DNA of 64,000 bases from Hoeflea phototrophica DFL-43 (GTDB taxonomy: Bacteria; Pseudomonadota; Alphaproteobacteria; Rhizobiales; Rhizobiaceae), in the NCBI RefSeq assembly GCF_000154705.2, contig NZ_CM002917.1, positions 2,498,461 through 2,562,460 of the forward strand, read 5' to 3'. The notes under the pieces are model-generated. The model was given only the letters and a program-made list of their open reading frames with translations, ran no database searches and was not told where the DNA came from. The translations under genes were made by a program, and so were the position numbers. How positions within the stretch are numbered: the stretch's first letter is position 1; every line of letters begins with the position of its first letter. This document shows, in pieces, positions 1-9,411 of the stretch.

Positions 1-537
1 GGCCCGACCCATGATGACATCACCGCCGACGCCGTCGCCAAGGCCTTTGGCGTCAATTGCGGGCACGATCCCGACGCGCTGGCACTGCTGAGCGCGCATT
101 ATGCCGAACGCGGGCTCGAGTTCACCGAAGCACGCCGCCGCATGGCCCGAATGCCTGAAGGCAGCCGGCACATCGCCAACCCGGTCAGTTGCGCCCCAGG
201 CTTCATCATTGGCAATGTCCATGTCATGGCAGGCGTTCCTTCGGTGTTTCAGGCCATGCTCGACAACGTGCTGCCCACCCTCAATGCCGGCACCAAGGTG
301 CTGTCCGACAAGGTCAGCTGCCCCTATGGGGAAGGTGATATCGGCGACCCCCTGTCGGCCATAGCCAAGGCCCATCCCGACGTAAACATCGGATCTTATC
401 CACGGTTTTCCGGGCAGGGATTTTCCACCGAGATCGTCATTCGGGGCCGCGACGAATCCGCCATTGGCGCCGCCAGGATCGACATCGAATCGATGCTCTC
501 CACCATCAGGCCGGCTGATCTGACCGCCACCGTTTGA
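1..537 (+). CDS. CinA/MoaB-type molybdopterin-binding domain protein, 3' part
   Basis: The gene enters from the left edge, so its start is missing. Frame 1 reads from base 1 with GPTHDDITADAVAKAFG, the signature of the MoCF_biosynth (MoaB/Mog/CinA N-terminal) domain, which binds molybdopterin-like nucleotides. The remaining 178 residues include NPVSCAPGF and a GVP-x-VF motif typical of rhizobial competence/damage-inducible protein A homologues. No C-terminal CinA deamidase domain follows before the stop, so this is the short, single-domain form. The cellular role of the short form is not settled; molybdenum cofactor or nucleotide metabolism is inferred from the fold only. An FNR/FixK-like box for the next gene overlaps its stop codon. 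Confidence 0.85.
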   Translation, partial: GPTHDDITADAVAKAFGVNCGHDPDALALLSAHYAERGLEFTEARRRMARMPEGSRHIANPVSCAPGFIIGNVHVMAGVPSVFQAMLDNVLPTLNAGTKVLSDKVSCPYGEGDIGDPLSAIAKAHPDVNIGSYPRFSGQGFSTEIVIRGRDESAIGAARIDIESMLSTIRPADLTATV

Positions 538-547
538 CAAGGATCAA
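534..547. promoter_or_regulatory. FNR/FixK-type anaerobox upstream of the universal stress gene
   Basis: The 14-mer TTGACAAGGATCAA matches the FNR/FixK consensus TTGAT-N4-ATCAA at 9 of 10 defined positions. It overlaps the stop codon of the preceding gene. Its centre is about 80 bases upstream of the usp start codon. A class II FNR-type promoter (box centred near -41.5) would put the transcript start near base 582. Universal stress proteins are well-known members of FixK/FNR regulons in rhizobia. The -10 region (about 570-575) is weak by eye. Confidence 0.6.
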
Positions 548-620
548 TGCGCCCGTCCCAAGCGCAGCGCATGCTGTCGGCATCTGGATGTGAGTCCAAC
601 CTTTTCAAGGAGATGTCGCA

Positions 621-1463
621 ATGGCTTATCACACGATCCTTGCTGTTTTATCCAGCGTGTCCGATGTCGCGCCGGTGACACAAGCCGTTGCCGGGCTGGC
701 CGCGTCCGCCGAAGTCCATGTCATCGGTTGCCATGGCGAGCCCTCGCAATTCGTTGTGCTTTCAGCACCCATCGATGTCCCCGACGCCGCCACAATAGCC
801 GCGCTTTACGAACAGGCCGATGCACGCATGCAAGAAATCGGCGACGCCTTCGCCAAGGCCTGCACGACGGCAGGCCTGTCCTATGAATGGCGGCCTGTCC
901 GCTCTCCCGGCGGCGACAGCGCGATTTCGGCCCTGGTGAGCGCCCGCTCCTGCGATCTGGTGATCGTTCGCCAGGCTGACCGGGACGCCAACGAGGACAT
1001 GGCCACCAATATTGATGCACTGCTGTTTGAAAGTGGCCGTCCCGTGCTGTTTCTGCCGCCAGGCGGAGATCTCGCCGCTCCGGTCAAGCGCGTTCTGATC
1101 GCCTGGGACGGTTCCCGCGAGGCTGCCCGCGCCGCCCATGACGCCCTGCCCCTGCTCAAGGCCGCAAGCGCTGTCGAGATCGTCGTGATCGATCCCGACA
1201 AGTTGCCCGACATCGATGCGCCATTGGCAGGCACCGACCTTGCAGCCACCCTGTCGCGCCATGGCATACATGCCAATGTCACGACCGCCTCGAAAGGTTC
1301 ACACTCAACCGCCGAGGCGATCGCCGCCCAGATCAAGGCCAGCAATGCCGATCTTCTGGTGATGGGCGCTTATACCCATCAACGCCTGCGCGAATGGCTG
1401 TTCGGCGGCGTGACCCGCGCCTTCATCGAAAAAGCGCCGGTTGCGGTTTTGATGTCACGGTAA
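621..1463 (+). CDS. Universal stress protein, tandem UspA domains
   Basis: The product has 280 residues, twice the length of a single UspA domain. The first half (about 1-145) is divergent; the second (about 150-280) opens with a VLIAWDGS strand and ends in the nucleotide-loop motif VMGAYTHQRLREWLFGGVT followed by PVAVLMSR. It is probably a cytoplasmic stress protein that binds ATP through the C-terminal domain. The start is set by AAGGAG at 608-613, seven bases before the ATG. The FNR/FixK-like box upstream suggests induction at low oxygen, which fits the family. It is monocistronic by spacing: 83 bases from the CinA-like gene and 167 to gpt. Confidence 0.9.
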   Translation: MAYHTILAVLSSVSDVAPVTQAVAGLAASAEVHVIGCHGEPSQFVVLSAPIDVPDAATIAALYEQADARMQEIGDAFAKACTTAGLSYEWRPVRSPGGDSAISALVSARSCDLVIVRQADRDANEDMATNIDALLFESGRPVLFLPPGGDLAAPVKRVLIAWDGSREAARAAHDALPLLKAASAVEIVVIDPDKLPDIDAPLAGTDLAATLSRHGIHANVTTASKGSHSTAEAIAAQIKASNADLLVMGAYTHQRLREWLFGGVTRAFIEKAPVAVLMSR

Positions 1464-1549
1464 TCCCTGCGCCGCTCCCAGCCGCTTGCTGGCCATCCGA
1501 CAAACGTGCGGCCGGCAACACTTTGCCGGTAAGGCCTGACTTGCGCTCA

Positions 1550-1565
1550 AACCGGAATTCCGGTT
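1550..1565. repeat. Perfect 16-bp palindrome upstream of gpt
   Basis: AACCGGAATTCCGGTT is perfectly self-complementary and lies 65 bases before the gpt ATG, just upstream of a possible promoter. It could be an operator for a dimeric repressor or the stem of an RNA hairpin. No T-run follows, so it is not a classical terminator. I do not recognise the motif. Confidence 0.4.
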
Positions 1566-1585
1566 AATGACAGCACCTTGAATGC

Positions 1586-1614
1586 TTGACAGCCCAGAGG
1601 CCAAGCCACGCAAT
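1586..1614 (+). promoter_or_regulatory. Possible sigma-70 promoter for gpt
   Basis: A perfect TTGACA at 1586-1591 is followed, after 17 bases, by CGCAAT at 1609-1614. The -35 is strong and the -10 poor. It would give a very short leader before the ATG at 1631. Confidence 0.3.
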
Positions 1615-1630
1615 TTCGAGGACTCGCACC

Positions 1631-2128
1631 ATGTCTCTTCCCGACAAAGCCTTTCCGGTTTCCTGGGACCAATTCCATCGCGATGCCCGCGCCCTTGCCT
1701 GGAGGCTGAGTGGCTCGGGTCAGACATGGAGCGCGATCGTCTGCATCACTCGCGGCGGCCTTGTTCCCGCAGCGATCATATCGCGCGAACTCGACATTCG
1801 CCGCATCGATACGGTGTCGGTGGCGTCCTATCATGACTACCTCAGCCAGGGTGACATGAAGGTGCTCAAGGAGATCAATTCCGAGATCCTCGAGACCGAA
1901 GGCGAAGGTGTTCTGATCGTCGACGATCTGACCGACACCGGCAAGACCGCCGCGATTGTCCGCGCAATGCTGCCAAAGGCGCATTTCGCAACCGTCTACG
2001 CCAAACCCAAGGGGCGCCCGCTGGTCGACACTTTCATCACCGAGGTGAGCCAGGATACCTGGATCTACTTCCCCTGGGATATGGGCTTCGCCTATGTCGA
2101 GCCGATTGCCAAGGACACACGCGGCTGA
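1631..2128 (+). CDS. gpt: Xanthine phosphoribosyltransferase
   Basis: This purine-salvage enzyme transfers phosphoribose from PRPP to xanthine or guanine in the cytoplasm. The product is 165 residues, the usual length for rhizobial Gpt. The PRPP-binding signature [13 protein letters not shown] is at residues 94-106, with an ITRGGLVPA loop around residues 39-47. An upstream in-frame ATG at 1586 would add 15 residues, but the family begins at [13 protein letters not shown], so the ATG at 1631 is preferred. The next gene, an MFS exporter, seems to start within the gpt stop codon, so the two may be translationally coupled. Confidence 0.93.
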   Translation: MSLPDKAFPVSWDQFHRDARALAWRLSGSGQTWSAIVCITRGGLVPAAIISRELDIRRIDTVSVASYHDYLSQGDMKVLKEINSEILETEGEGVLIVDDLTDTGKTAAIVRAMLPKAHFATVYAKPKGRPLVDTFITEVSQDTWIYFPWDMGFAYVEPIAKDTRG

Positions 2129-3408
2129 GCCGGCAACAAGACGGGCTCGAGGCCGCCCCAAAGCCTGAATCCGAAGCGCCGGCGCGGTCCGGCCGCAAGC
2201 CGCTTGTTTTCATCTTTCTAGTGGTCACCATCGACATGATGGGGGTGGGCCTGGCCTACCCGCTTCTGCCCAAACTCATTCAGGGCGTGGGCAGCTACAC
2301 CCTCTCCGAGGCCGCATTCTACAACGGCCTTATCGCCATTCTCTATGCATTGGCGCAATTTGCCTTCTCGCCCCTGCTTGGCAATCTCTCTGACGCCTAT
2401 GGCCGGCGCCCGGTGCTGCTGACCGCGCAAACCGGTCTGGCGCTGGATTACTTCCTTATGGCGCTCGCACCTTCGCTGTGGTGGATCGCGGTGGCACGGT
2501 TTGTCTCGGGCGTCTTCGGCGCCACCGTTTCCACCGCCACCGCCTATGTTGCCGATGTCTCGACGCCTGAGACCAGGGCGCGGAATTTCGGCTTCATCGG
2601 CATGGCCTTCGGCATCGGCTTCGTGATCGGACCGTTTCTGGGCGGCCTGCTGGGGGAGATCGACATCCAGCTGCCATTTCTCGTCTCGGGGCTGCTGGTT
2701 TGCGCCAATGTCGTGTTCGGTTTTTTCGTGTTGCCCGAGTCGCTGCCAAAGGCCAACCGCCGCCCCTTCCCCGGGTTGCGCGCGAGCAATCCATTCTCAG
2801 CACTGCGCATGCTGACGCGATTGCCGCATCTCACGCCCTATCTGGTCTGCTTCTTCCTGGTTTTCATGGCCCAGCGCGGACTTGAAAGCATCTGGGTGCT
2901 CTATGCCGATTTCCGCTTTGAATGGGGTGTGCGCCAAGCCGCCTTCTCACTGGCCTTTGTCGGGCTGATGTACATCATCGTGCAGGGGTTTCTGGTCGGA
3001 AAGCTGGTCAGCCGTTTTGGCGAGAGGCCGGTGATCGACGCAGGCTACCTGCTCGCGGCGGCCAGCCTGCTGGTCTTTGCCATGACCGACAACGGATTGA
3101 TCGCGGTGCCGCTGATCGGGCTCTTCATCCTGGGTGCGGCCTCGGCGGAACCCGCACTCAAATCGCTCTCATCCCAGGCTGTCGGCAAGGATGAGCAAGG
3201 CCTGCTTCAAGGCGCCATTGGCTCGGTCAACAGTCTTGTCATCATACTCGCGCCGCTGAGCGCCAATATGGTGCTCTCCAATGTGTCAGGCCCTTCGCCA
3301 CTGCTGCCGCTGCCCGGGGCATGGTTTTACTTTGGCGCAGCGCTGTTCCTGATCGCATGGCTGGTTTTCAGGCGCTCCAGAGTATCGTCCGGCAAGACAT
3401 CGGACTAA
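2125..3408 (+). CDS. MFS exporter, TetA/TCR-like
   Basis: This inner-membrane drug/H+ antiporter-like protein has about twelve hydrophobic segments. The TCR/DHA1 family motifs are visible: [15 protein letters not shown] in the first helix, [14 protein letters not shown] in the first cytoplasmic loop, and [19 protein letters not shown] in helix 5. The substrate cannot be read from sequence. The only conventional in-frame start is GTG at 2221, which would cut the first helix in half and has no ribosome-binding site. The frame stays open upstream and reads [13 protein letters not shown], the expected beginning of helix 1. The best alternative is CTG at 2125, overlapping the gpt TGA and nine bases after AAGGA at 2111-2115. 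I use that start with modest confidence; with GTG the gene is 2221-3408. Confidence 0.8.
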   Translation: MSRQQDGLEAAPKPESEAPARSGRKPLVFIFLVVTIDMMGVGLAYPLLPKLIQGVGSYTLSEAAFYNGLIAILYALAQFAFSPLLGNLSDAYGRRPVLLTAQTGLALDYFLMALAPSLWWIAVARFVSGVFGATVSTATAYVADVSTPETRARNFGFIGMAFGIGFVIGPFLGGLLGEIDIQLPFLVSGLLVCANVVFGFFVLPESLPKANRRPFPGLRASNPFSALRMLTRLPHLTPYLVCFFLVFMAQRGLESIWVLYADFRFEWGVRQAAFSLAFVGLMYIIVQGFLVGKLVSRFGERPVIDAGYLLAAASLLVFAMTDNGLIAVPLIGLFILGAASAEPALKSLSSQAVGKDEQGLLQGAIGSVNSLVIILAPLSANMVLSNVSGPSPLLPLPGAWFYFGAALFLIAWLVFRRSRVSSGKTSD

Positions 3409-3651
3409 GCACTACACAACGCTGGCGCCCTTCTCGCGGCCACCAAACAACCTGACGCAAATCTGCGTACGCCATGAGCGAGAATGCCGCGAAAATCTGC
3501 AAAACAAGCCAGTCGAAACCGCCATCAAAAATGGTCGTAAACTGCTCTTGTGGAATATCCACACCTAGAAACTTTAGCCGGCTTGCTTTGATTTGAAGCA
3601 AAATCGTCATATTTGAATGCGAACATAGTCCATGGAGATGATTCGCCACAC

Positions 3652-4152
3652 ATGACCCCACTCGACAAACTGCGCAAGCTGCTGGACCTGTTTCGTCAGC
3701 CCAGCGAAACCAGCCGCCTTGGCCGTGGCAAGCCTTTGCGCCAGGCTGCGGCTGCCGTGTTTCGTGGCGAAGCCGAGAAGCGGGAACTGCTGCTGATCAC
3801 CAGCCGCGATACGGGTCGCTGGATCGTTCCCAAGGGATGGATCGAAAATGACGAAGATGGCCCCGCCGCAGCCCTGCGCGAGGCCTGGGAAGAGGCGGGC
3901 GTGACTGGCGAATTGGTGTCGCCCCGTTCCATCGGTCACTATCGCTACGTCAAGCAACGTCCACGTCGTGGCGATGTGCTGTGCGATGTCGATGTCTATG
4001 AGGTCAATCTCAAGGAAGAAAAAAAGCAGTGGCCGGAAAAAACCGAGCGGACCCGGCAATGGTTTCCTGTCGCCGAAGCCATCGGCCTGGTCGACGAGCC
4101 CGGTCTGAAGGATCTGATTCGCGCCGCAATGGATCTGGGCGAAGCCGCCTGA
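3652..4152 (+). CDS. NUDIX hydrolase
   Basis: The 166-residue cytoplasmic protein carries a complete NUDIX box: a G, five residues, E, seven residues, then REAWEEAGV. This loop binds the metal and catalyses cleavage of a nucleoside diphosphate linked to another moiety. The GWIENDEDG start of the box and an RWIVPKGW strand before it resemble diphosphoinositol-polyphosphate phosphohydrolase-like NUDIX proteins of rhizobia, but the substrate is unknown. A longer TTG-initiated reading from 3613 adds only unconserved residues, so the ATG at 3652 is used; GGAG at 3634-3637 is rather far from it. The 243-base gap before the gene holds only a weak TTGCTT/AAGCAA inverted repeat near 3581. Confidence 0.9.
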   Translation: MTPLDKLRKLLDLFRQPSETSRLGRGKPLRQAAAAVFRGEAEKRELLLITSRDTGRWIVPKGWIENDEDGPAAALREAWEEAGVTGELVSPRSIGHYRYVKQRPRRGDVLCDVDVYEVNLKEEKKQWPEKTERTRQWFPVAEAIGLVDEPGLKDLIRAAMDLGEAA

Positions 4153-4329
4153 TCAGGCTTTCCGCCCTCCCCGGCGATGCTCACAAAAACTCTAGCGGCC
4201 ATCAAAAACGGGCTTCAGCTTGTTTCGTTCAGGGCCAGTGCCTTTTGTCAAAAAGGCGTCAATTGTCCTCGTTTTCCACAATGCCATCTTACCAGATATG
4301 GTGTTCATGAATCCGTCACAAACAACCCC

Positions 4330-4358
4330 TTGACGCATCCGCGCGAGTCGATGCTAAT
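4330..4358 (+). promoter_or_regulatory. Candidate promoter for the nrdJ leader
   Basis: TTGACG (4330-4335), a 17-base spacer and GCTAAT (4353-4358) form a good alphaproteobacterial sigma-70 promoter. Transcription would start near 4365, leaving a leader of about 340 bases before nrdJ. This promoter lies upstream of the NrdR-like boxes, so either a second promoter exists nearer the gene or the boxes act as a roadblock. Confidence 0.4.
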
Positions 4359-4533
4359 AGGACAGACGTTGCGGCGGTGGCGCGGCTGGAGAGTTTCGAG
4401 GCCAGTCAAAATCATAGTTTTTCGGTGATGTATCTGTTTCTGCACACATCAGTGCGGTGAACGGAGGGGCGTGTTTTGCGCCGGAAAATTGTGCCGCAGC
4501 GCTGAGTTTGGGGCTGGCGTAAAGAAGCTGTTA

Positions 4534-4580
4534 ATACTATATTTAGTGTTTGCAGCCCATCCTACCACAAGATACAGGAT
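4534..4580. promoter_or_regulatory. Tandem NrdR boxes upstream of nrdJ
   Basis: The 16-mer at 4534-4549 (ATACTATATTTAGTGT) matches the NrdR consensus acaCwAtATaTwGtgt at 14 of 16 positions. A weaker copy (11 of 16) lies at 4565-4580. Their starts are exactly 31 bases apart, the three-helical-turn spacing typical of paired NrdR boxes. NrdR is the ATP/dATP-sensing repressor of ribonucleotide reductase genes. The pair is 128-174 bases before the nrdJ ATG. No nrdR gene is in the window. Confidence 0.72.
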
Positions 4581-4707
4581 TTCTGGCGACAGGAATCACA
4601 CCATGTGACCGAGTTGAACCGGCTGCTCAATGACTGGGCCGCCTGCGGGAAAGTTATTGCCGTATCGCAAGGCATGCGGGCGGCGTGGGACAAAGAAGAG
4701 AGACACA

Positions 4708-7700
4708 ATGCGCATTGAACGACGGTTCACCAAAGAAGGTCAGTCTGCCTACGCAGATATCGAATTCCGCAAGGCCACAAGCGAGATCAGAAACCCGGAT
4801 GGTTCGATCGTGTTTCGCCTTGCAGATATCGATGTGCCGGTTCAGTTCAGCCAGGTCGCTGCCGACATCCTGGCCCAGAAATATTTCCGCAAGGCCGGCG
4901 TTCCCGCGCGGCTGAAGAAGGTCGAGGAAAACTCGGTCCCCTCATGGCTGTGGCGCTCGGTCGCCGATGAGAAAGCCCTCGCAGAGCTTCCCGAAGACGA
5001 GCGCTACGGCTCGGAAACCGACGCCCGCCAGGTCTTTGACCGGCTCGCCGGCACCTGGACCTACTGGGGCTGGAAGGGCGGATATTTCACCTCGGAAGAA
5101 GATGCCCGCGCCTTCATGGATGAGCAGGCCTACATGCTCGCCACCCAGCGCGTCGCCCCCAACTCGCCACAATGGTTCAACACCGGCCTGCACTGGGCCT
5201 ACGGCATCGACGGCCCCGGCCAGGGTCATTTCTATGTCGACCCGTTCACCGGCAAGCTGACCAAGTCGAAATCCTCCTACGAGCACCCCCAGCCGCATGC
5301 CTGCTTCATCCAGTCGGTCGAGGACGACCTCGTCAACGACAACGGCATCATGGATCTGTGGGTGCGTGAAGCGCGTCTGTTCAAATATGGCTCAGGCACC
5401 GGCTCCAACTTCTCGCATCTGCGCGGCGAAGGCGAAAAACTCTCGGGCGGCGGCAAGTCGTCGGGCCTGATGAGCTTCCTCAAGATCGGTGACCGTGCCG
5501 CGGGCGCCATCAAGTCCGGCGGCACCACCCGCCGCGCGGCCAAGATGGTGGTGGTCGACATCGATCACCCCGATATCGAGGACTACATCAACTGGAAGGT
5601 TAAGGAAGAGCAGAAGGTTGCGGCCCTGGTCACCGGTTCCAAGATCGTCGCTGCGCATCTCACCGCGATCATGAAGGCGTGCCTCAACTGCGAGGCCGAC
5701 AATGACGCCTGCTTCGACCCCAACCAGAACCCTGCCCTCAAGCGTGAGATCAAGGCCGCCAAGAAGAACCAGGTGCCCGAGAACTACGTCAAGCGCGTTA
5801 TCCAGTTCGCCCGCCAGGGTTACACCGACATCGAGTTCAAGACCTACGACACCGACTGGGATTCGGAAGCCTATCTCACCGTGTCTGGCCAGAACTCCAA
5901 CAACTCGGTCTCGATCAAGGATGACTTCCTGCGCGCCGTCGAAACCGATGGCGACTGGAACCTGACCGCCCGCAAGGACGGCAAGGTGATGAAGACCTTG
6001 AAGGCCCGCGACCTGTGGGAACAGATCGGCCATGCCGCCTGGGCATCCGCTGATCCGGGCCTGCACTTCAACACCACCATGAACGACTGGCACACCTGCC
6101 CCGCAGCCGGCCCGATCCGCGCGTCCAATCCGTGCTCGGAATACATGTTCCTTGATGACACGGCCTGCAACCTTGCCTCGCTCAACCTGCTTCGCTTCAA
6201 GGATGCGGACACCAAGCGCATCAACATCGCCGATTACGAGCACGCCGTCCGCCTCTGGACGCTTGTGCTTGAAGTCTCGGTGATGATGGCGCAGTTCCCT
6301 TCGCGCCAGATCGCAGAGCTCTCCTACAAGTACCGCACACTGGGCCTCGGCTACGCCAATATCGGCGGCCTGCTGATGACCACCGGCATTCCTTATGACT
6401 CCAAGGAAGGCCGCGCCATCTGCGGCGCGCTGACCGCGATCATGACCGGCGTGTCCTATGCCACCTCGGCTGAAATCGCCGGTGAGCTGGGCGCCTTCCC
6501 GGGCTACAAGGACAACAAGACCAACATGCTCCGCGTGATCCGCAACCATCGCCTTGCAGCCCATGGCGAGGACAGCGGCTATGAAGGCCTGTCGGTCAAT
6601 CCGGTGGCGCTGATCCATGATGAGTGCCCGGACCAGGATCTGATCAAGCATGCCACGGCGGCCTGGGACAAGGCACTCGAGCTTGGCACGAAAAACGGCT
6701 TCCGCAATGCCCAGGTCTCGGTGATTGCGCCGACCGGCACCATCGGTCTGGTGATGGATTGCGACACCACCGGCATCGAGCCTGATTTCGCCCTGGTCAA
6801 GTTCAAGAAGCTCGCCGGCGGCGGCTACTTCAAGATCATCAACAACGCGGTTCCCGAGGCACTGCGCACGCTGGGCTACTCCGAAGCGCAGCTGGCCGAG
6901 ATCGAGGCCTATGCGGTTGGCCACGGCAACATCAACCAGGCGCCGGGCGTCAACCCCGGCTCGCTCAAGGCCAAGGGCTTCACCGACGAGAAGATCGAGG
7001 CGATCAACGCCGCCACCAAGGCAGCCTTCGACATCAAGTTCGTCTTCAACAAGTGGACGCTTGGCGAGGATTTCTGCAAATCCGTGCTTGGCCTGACCGA
7101 CGAGCAGATGGACGACTTCGCCTTCGACCTGCTGGCCGCCATCGGCTTTTCCCGCAAGGACATCGAGGCCGCCAACATCCATGTGTGCGGAGCGATGACG
7201 TTGGAAGGCGCGCCGCACCTGAAGACCGAACATTACCCGGTCTTTGATTGCGCCAATCCTTGCGGCAAGGTCGGCAAGCGCTACCTCTCGGTCGACAGCC
7301 ACATCCGCATGATGGCGGCTGCCCAGCCGTTCATCTCAGGCGCCATCTCCAAGACCATCAACATGCCCAACGAGGCCACCGTTGATGACTGCAAGAGCGC
7401 CTACATGCTCTCCTGGAAGCTGGCGCTCAAGGCCAACGCGCTTTACCGCGACGGCTCGAAACTCTCCCAGCCGCTCAACGCCTCGCTGATCGAGGATGAT
7501 GAGGACGAGGATGACGCCATCGAGGCGCTGGTGGCTCAGCCCGCCGCCGCCCAGGCCGTCACCGTCACCGAAAAGATCGTCGAGCGGGTGGTCGAGCGGC
7601 TTTACCGCGACCGCGAGAAGCTGCCCAACCGCCGCAAGGGCTACACCCAGAAAGCCGTCATCGGCGGCCACAAGGTGTACCTGCGCACCGGCGAATTCGA

Positions 7701-8499
7701 CGATGGCCGCATCGGCGAGATCTTCATCGACATGCACAAGGAAGGTGCCGCCTTCCGGGCGATGATGAACAACTTCGCCATCGCCATCTCGCTCGGCCTG
7801 CAATATGGCGTGCCGCTGGAAGAATATGTGGAGGCCTTCACCTTCACCAAGTTCGAGCCGGCCGGAATGGTTCAGGGCAACGACGCCATCAAGAACGCCA
7901 CCTCGATCCTGGATTACATCTTCCGCGAGCTGGCCGTCTCCTACCTGCAGCGTCACGACCTCGCCCATGTCGACACCTCCGACTTCGGCAACACCGCACT
8001 CGGCAAGGGCATTTCCGAAGGCAAGGCACAGCCCTTCTCCAAGGGCCTGACCCGCGGCGCCTCGCTCAAGGTCGTCACCAGCGCCGGCGCGGCTGCCAAC
8101 GCCGAACCCAAGGGCCAGGCCGGATCTGCCCCAGCCTCCGGCGCCTCGGTGATCACCGCCTCGTTCTCCGGCAAGGGTGCCGGCAACCTGGCGGTCAAAT
8201 CGGAACCCGCCGCCCTCGACATCGAAGGCGCCACCGCCTTCAAGCGCGACTATGAGGAGCGTGCCGAGGAACTGGCTGCCGAAATCGAGATCGAGGAAAC
8301 CCTGTTCTCCGACGAGGCCGCCGAGGACGCAGCCACAGCCAAGGCGGACGCCAAGAAACTCGAGGCCGACCGCCGCGCCAAGTCGATCATGCAGGGCTAC
8401 ACCGGCAACATGTGCTCCGAATGCCAGAACTTCACCATGGTGAGGAACGGGACATGCGAGAAGTGCGACACGTGTGGATCTACGAGCGGGTGTAGCTGA
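4708..8499 (+). CDS. nrdJ: Vitamin B12-dependent (class II) ribonucleoside reductase
   Basis: This cytoplasmic enzyme reduces ribonucleotides to deoxyribonucleotides using adenosylcobalamin as radical source, so it works with or without oxygen. The product has 1263 residues, normal for the rhizobial NrdJ type. Visible motifs include [20 protein letters not shown] in the catalytic barrel, the [18 protein letters not shown] stretch, and a cysteine-rich C-terminal tail ([21 protein letters not shown]) that presumably re-reduces the active site. A low-complexity linker rich in Ala, Glu and Lys (about residues 1110-1230) precedes the tail. An earlier ATG at 4630 would add 26 unconserved residues; the family starts at [18 protein letters not shown], behind a purine-rich GAAGAGAG site. 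NrdR-like boxes upstream imply control by dNTP status. Confidence 0.97.
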   Translation: MRIERRFTKEGQSAYADIEFRKATSEIRNPDGSIVFRLADIDVPVQFSQVAADILAQKYFRKAGVPARLKKVEENSVPSWLWRSVADEKALAELPEDERYGSETDARQVFDRLAGTWTYWGWKGGYFTSEEDARAFMDEQAYMLATQRVAPNSPQWFNTGLHWAYGIDGPGQGHFYVDPFTGKLTKSKSSYEHPQPHACFIQSVEDDLVNDNGIMDLWVREARLFKYGSGTGSNFSHLRGEGEKLSGGGKSSGLMSFLKIGDRAAGAIKSGGTTRRAAKMVVVDIDHPDIEDYINWKVKEEQKVAALVTGSKIVAAHLTAIMKACLNCEADNDACFDPNQNPALKREIKAAKKNQVPENYVKRVIQFARQGYTDIEFKTYDTDWDSEAYLTVSGQNSNNSVSIKDDFLRAVETDGDWNLTARKDGKVMKTLKARDLWEQIGHAAWASADPGLHFNTTMNDWHTCPAAGPIRASNPCSEYMFLDDTACNLASLNLLRFKDADTKRINIADYEHAVRLWTLVLEVSVMMAQFPSRQIAELSYKYRTLGLGYANIGGLLMTTGIPYDSKEGRAICGALTAIMTGVSYATSAEIAGELGAFPGYKDNKTNMLRVIRNHRLAAHGEDSGYEGLSVNPVALIHDECPDQDLIKHATAAWDKALELGTKNGFRNAQVSVIAPTGTIGLVMDCDTTGIEPDFALVKFKKLAGGGYFKIINNAVPEALRTLGYSEAQLAEIEAYAVGHGNINQAPGVNPGSLKAKGFTDEKIEAINAATKAAFDIKFVFNKWTLGEDFCKSVLGLTDEQMDDFAFDLLAAIGFSRKDIEAANIHVCGAMTLEGAPHLKTEHYPVFDCANPCGKVGKRYLSVDSHIRMMAAAQPFISGAISKTINMPNEATVDDCKSAYMLSWKLALKANALYRDGSKLSQPLNASLIEDDEDEDDAIEALVAQPAAAQAVTVTEKIVERVVERLYRDREKLPNRRKGYTQKAVIGGHKVYLRTGEFDDGRIGEIFIDMHKEGAAFRAMMNNFAIAISLGLQYGVPLEEYVEAFTFTKFEPAGMVQGNDAIKNATSILDYIFRELAVSYLQRHDLAHVDTSDFGNTALGKGISEGKAQPFSKGLTRGASLKVVTSAGAAANAEPKGQAGSAPASGASVITASFSGKGAGNLAVKSEPAALDIEGATAFKRDYEERAEELAAEIEIEETLFSDEAAEDAATAKADAKKLEADRRAKSIMQGYTGNMCSECQNFTMVRNGTCEKCDTCGSTSGCS

Positions 8500-8551
8500 G
8501 AGACCCTTAACTTGCTCTTTGCATAGGTGAGAGTGCAAGGGGCGTTTACTT

Positions 8552-9077
8552 ATGGCAGATAAATTTCTCTTCTGTTCCAATTGTTTCCGTGATCCGGGAC
8601 TCCGGATCACGGCAGAAAAAGTTGGAACGAAGATCAACTCTAGATGCCCACGTTGCGATACCCGTAACGGAATGAAAATTCGTGCAACACGAGCCGAAAA
8701 TCTCATTGTTGAATTTTTCTGGAATGGTAGTTTTTTTTCGGTCTGATTTTGGTGGAGCCCACCGGATTGTTTCTAACCCATATCGATACAAAGCTAGCGA
8801 TGTTACTTTTCCTGAATGGTTGAAAGACGATGCGGGGCTAATCCAAGAAGCCCTAGCAATCGGATTTTTTCACTATGGGCCGCCACTTTGGCGAATCGGA
8901 GAAATCGAACCACTAATACAGCTACGCAATTCGGCGACACGTGAATCTGCCGCTAAAATTATTGTTCAAAAGTATCCATCAGAAGTTATTTATGAGGATT
9001 TTGAGTTCTATCGGCTTAGAACTAAATTAAGCGACGGAATGGAGCTAGACTATGGACAATATGACGCCCCGCCGGAT
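8552..9077 (+). pseudogene. RES-family protein gene, frameshifted and truncated by an IS
   Basis: Two overlapping frames make one protein. The first reads FCSNCFRDPGL, then CPRC, a zinc-ribbon-like N-terminus. The second continues with GGAHRIVSNPYRY, FFHYGPPLWRIGEIEPL and FYRLR, and ends at QYDAPPD. This order resembles RES-domain proteins with a HEPN/RES-type N-terminal region; RES domains act as NAD-consuming toxins in toxin-antitoxin pairs. Removing one T from the run of eight at 8731-8738 joins the frames exactly (GSFF-RSDFGG). The reading then hits the left end of an IS3-family element, and the rest of the RES domain is not found beyond it. Codon use is more AT-rich than the flanks, suggesting transfer. 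It is very probably inactive. No antitoxin partner is visible. Confidence 0.6.
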
Positions 9078-9147
9078 GGTAATCCCCCCTCAAAATAACG
9101 GGCTTCAAAAGTAGAATTTTCTCGGCAATATGATCGAGGAGATTTCG

Positions 9148-9411
9148 ATGAAGACGAGCAGATTTAGCGAACCACAAATCCTGGCGATCCTGCGCCAGGC
9201 AGAAGGCGGCGTCCCGGTGCCAGAGTTGTGCCGGGAGCATGGGATGAGCACGGCCTCATTTTACAAATGGCGGGCCAAGTACGGCGGCATGGACGCCTCG
9301 ATGATCAGCCAGATGAAGGCTCTGGAAGACGAGAACCGCCGGCTGAAGAAAATGTATGCCGAGATGAGCATGCAGGCCGAACTTCTGAAAGAGGCTCTTG
9401 GAAAAAAATGA
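9148..9411 (+). CDS. IS3-family transposase OrfA
   Basis: The 87-residue protein has an N-terminal helix-turn-helix ([20 protein letters not shown], then [17 protein letters not shown]) that binds the element ends. A C-terminal leucine-zipper-like coiled coil follows ([20 protein letters not shown]). GAGGAG at 9136-9141 places the start at 9148 rather than at the in-frame ATG at 9130. The reading ends at a TGA that overlaps the orfB ATG, just after a run of seven A. Confidence 0.9.
   Translation: MKTSRFSEPQILAILRQAEGGVPVPELCREHGMSTASFYKWRAKYGGMDASMISQMKALEDENRRLKKMYAEMSMQAELLKEALGKK
9402..9408 (+). other. A7 slippery site for orfAB frameshifting
   Basis: The heptamer of seven A immediately before the orfA stop lets ribosomes slip by -1 from the orfA frame to the orfB frame. 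This is the known way IS3-family elements make the OrfAB fusion transposase. The orfB ATG (9408-9410) begins in the last A of the run, so independent initiation is also possible. Confidence 0.6.

Noticed and set aside
4359..4533. Cobalamin riboswitch in the nrdJ leader
   Set aside because: A B12-dependent enzyme made this worth checking, but I found no B12-box-like sequence or paired stems of the right pattern.
5392..7302. A 636-codon open frame on the minus strand inside nrdJ
   Set aside because: It is antisense to a gene with unmistakable NrdJ motifs and is a by-product of high-GC codon bias; it has no domain features.
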